A stretch of 64,000 nt of DNA, taken from contig NZ_JANKMS010000002.1 of the NCBI RefSeq assembly GCF_024649945.1, positions 124,001 to 188,000 of the forward strand, given 5' to 3'. Positions 63,307 to 64,000 of this stretch are shown here, piece after piece. The notes under the pieces were generated by a model. It was not told the origin of the DNA, searched no databases, and was given only the letters and a program-made list of their open reading frames with translations. A program made the translations under genes and the position numbers. The stretch's first letter is position 1. Every line of letters starts with the position of its first letter. The DNA comes from Flavobacterium panacis (lineage in GTDB: Bacteria; Bacteroidota; Bacteroidia; Flavobacteriales; Flavobacteriaceae).

Positions 63307-64000
63307 TTATTTCTTTTTATTTTGAGCTTTTGCAGCTTCTTGTTGTTCCATAACTTCCTGAAGACGTTGCTGGAATTTGCTTGGCTTTTTAGGTTCTCTT
63401 TGTTTGTTTTCCTGAATCTGAGCGTGAATTTTATCACTATCTACAATATAATTCTTAATTACAAACATAATTCCAATTGTAATTAAGTTTGAAATAAAGT
63501 TATACAAACTCAATCCTGCACCATAACTATTGAAGAAAATCAACATCATTAATGGCGAAACATAAATCATGATTTTCATCATTTTTGCCATATCTGGCAT
63601 ACCTTCTTGTTGAGGCGCTGCCATTTGCTGATCTCCTGAAGTCATTTTCATGTAGAAGAAAATCGCGATTGCTGCCAAAATTGGGAACAAACTGATATGA
63701 TCTCCATACATCGGAATATTGAATGGTAATTTTACAACCGAGTCAAAAGATGACAAATCGTCTGCCCAAAGGAAACTTTTTTGTCTTAATTCAAACGCTG
63801 CAGGGAAAAACTGGAACGATGCGTACATGAAAGGCAACTGAATCAATGCTGGAATACATCCCGCCATTGGGTTTACACCTGCTTTGTTGTACAACTTCAT
63901 TGTTTCCTGCTGTTTCTTCATTGGGTCTTTTTTGAATTTCTCTCCCAACTCTGCAATATCAGGTCTTAAAACTTTCATTTTAGCCTGAGACAAGAATGAC
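63307..64000 (-). CDS. yidC: membrane protein insertase YidC, C-terminal part (continues beyond the window)
   Basis: The visible part is about 230 residues of the C-terminal insertase core: SQAKMKVLRPDIAELGEKFK, GCIPALIQLPFMYASFQFF and later hydrophobic helices, with a charged tail (KQREPKKPSKFQQRLQEVME). YidC inserts proteins into the inner membrane with or without SecYEG. The frame stays open to the window edge, and SFLSQAKMK precedes the first visible methionine, so the gene starts outside. No start can be given. Confidence 0.93.
   Translation of the reverse strand, partial: SFLSQAKMKVLRPDIAELGEKFKKDPMKKQQETMKLYNKAGVNPMAGCIPALIQLPFMYASFQFFPAAFELRQKSFLWADDLSSFDSVVKLPFNIPMYGDHISLFPILAAIAIFFYMKMTSGDQQMAAPQQEGMPDMAKMMKIMIYVSPLMMLIFFNSYGAGLSLYNFISNLITIGIMFVIKNYIVDSDKIHAQIQENKQREPKKPSKFQQRLQEVMEQQEAAKAQNKKK

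Overview
The window reads as a chromosomal segment of a Flavobacterium-like member of the Bacteroidota. The base composition is AT-rich, there are no strong Shine-Dalgarno sites, and many upstream regions carry the Bacteroidota promoter -7 element TAnnTTTG. Typical phylum families are present: a T9SS-sorted subtilase, DUF4834, DUF3810, DUF4268 and DUF4956 proteins, BatA-type membrane proteins, many short lipoproteins and a Bacteroidota-style quinol nitric oxide reductase. I saw no rRNA, tRNA, CRISPR array, prophage or insertion sequence. Most of the window is ordinary core chromosome, with small palindromic repeats scattered between genes.

Layout. 0.1-6 kb: secreted lactonase, BatA-like protein, a dihydroorotase-like protein that has lost its metal-binding histidines, a small membrane protein and an esterase. 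6-12.3 kb: lipoproteins, an MBL-fold hydrolase, a conserved 486-residue protein of unknown function, thiol peroxidase, an endonuclease III without its iron-sulfur cysteines, and a TPR protein. 12.8-17.3 kb: an ECF sigma factor followed by a 47-codon gene and a terminator, then uvrA. 17.8-23.4 kb: a probable surface-glycan operon (DUF4834, YfhO-like, glycosyltransferase, flippase). 23.6-27.9 kb: outer-membrane protein, GNAT protein, small zinc-ribbon protein, lipoprotein, and an alpha-oxoamine synthase that may make sphingolipid or sulfonolipid bases.

28.1-36.9 kb is the most coherent functional block, a partial denitrification and nitric-oxide-defence island. On the + strand it has nirK (copper nitrite reductase lipoprotein fused to cytochrome c), nirV and a SCO copper chaperone. 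On the - strand it has an NsrR-like Rrf2 regulator with a cupredoxin, qNOR (norB) with the di-iron repair protein Ric, and a heme-copper-oxidase-like or NnrS-like membrane protein. A shared palindrome, AATAAAAGAC-N6-GTCTTTTATT, lies upstream of nirK, norB and the regulator gene, so one small regulon probably turns nitrite into N2O through NO and repairs NO damage.

37-49.3 kb: NYN/OST-HTH protein, FMN-dependent glutamate-synthase-like protein, two tandem paralogous lipoproteins, GH88 hydrolase, DUF2809 protein, ABC exporter, RdgB, DEAD-box helicase, CarboxypepD_reg protein and PepD. 49.3-54.9 kb: a ParE/RelE toxin-antitoxin pair, DUF3810 protein, sigma factor with a probable membrane partner, acyltransferase, Nudix hydrolase, DUF4268 protein and a small exported protein. 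54.9-64 kb: nitronate monooxygenase, T9SS subtilase, mnmA, an exported dikinase-like protein resembling glucan water dikinase, DUF4956, TPR and YwqK-like proteins, and the C-terminal part of yidC running off the window end.
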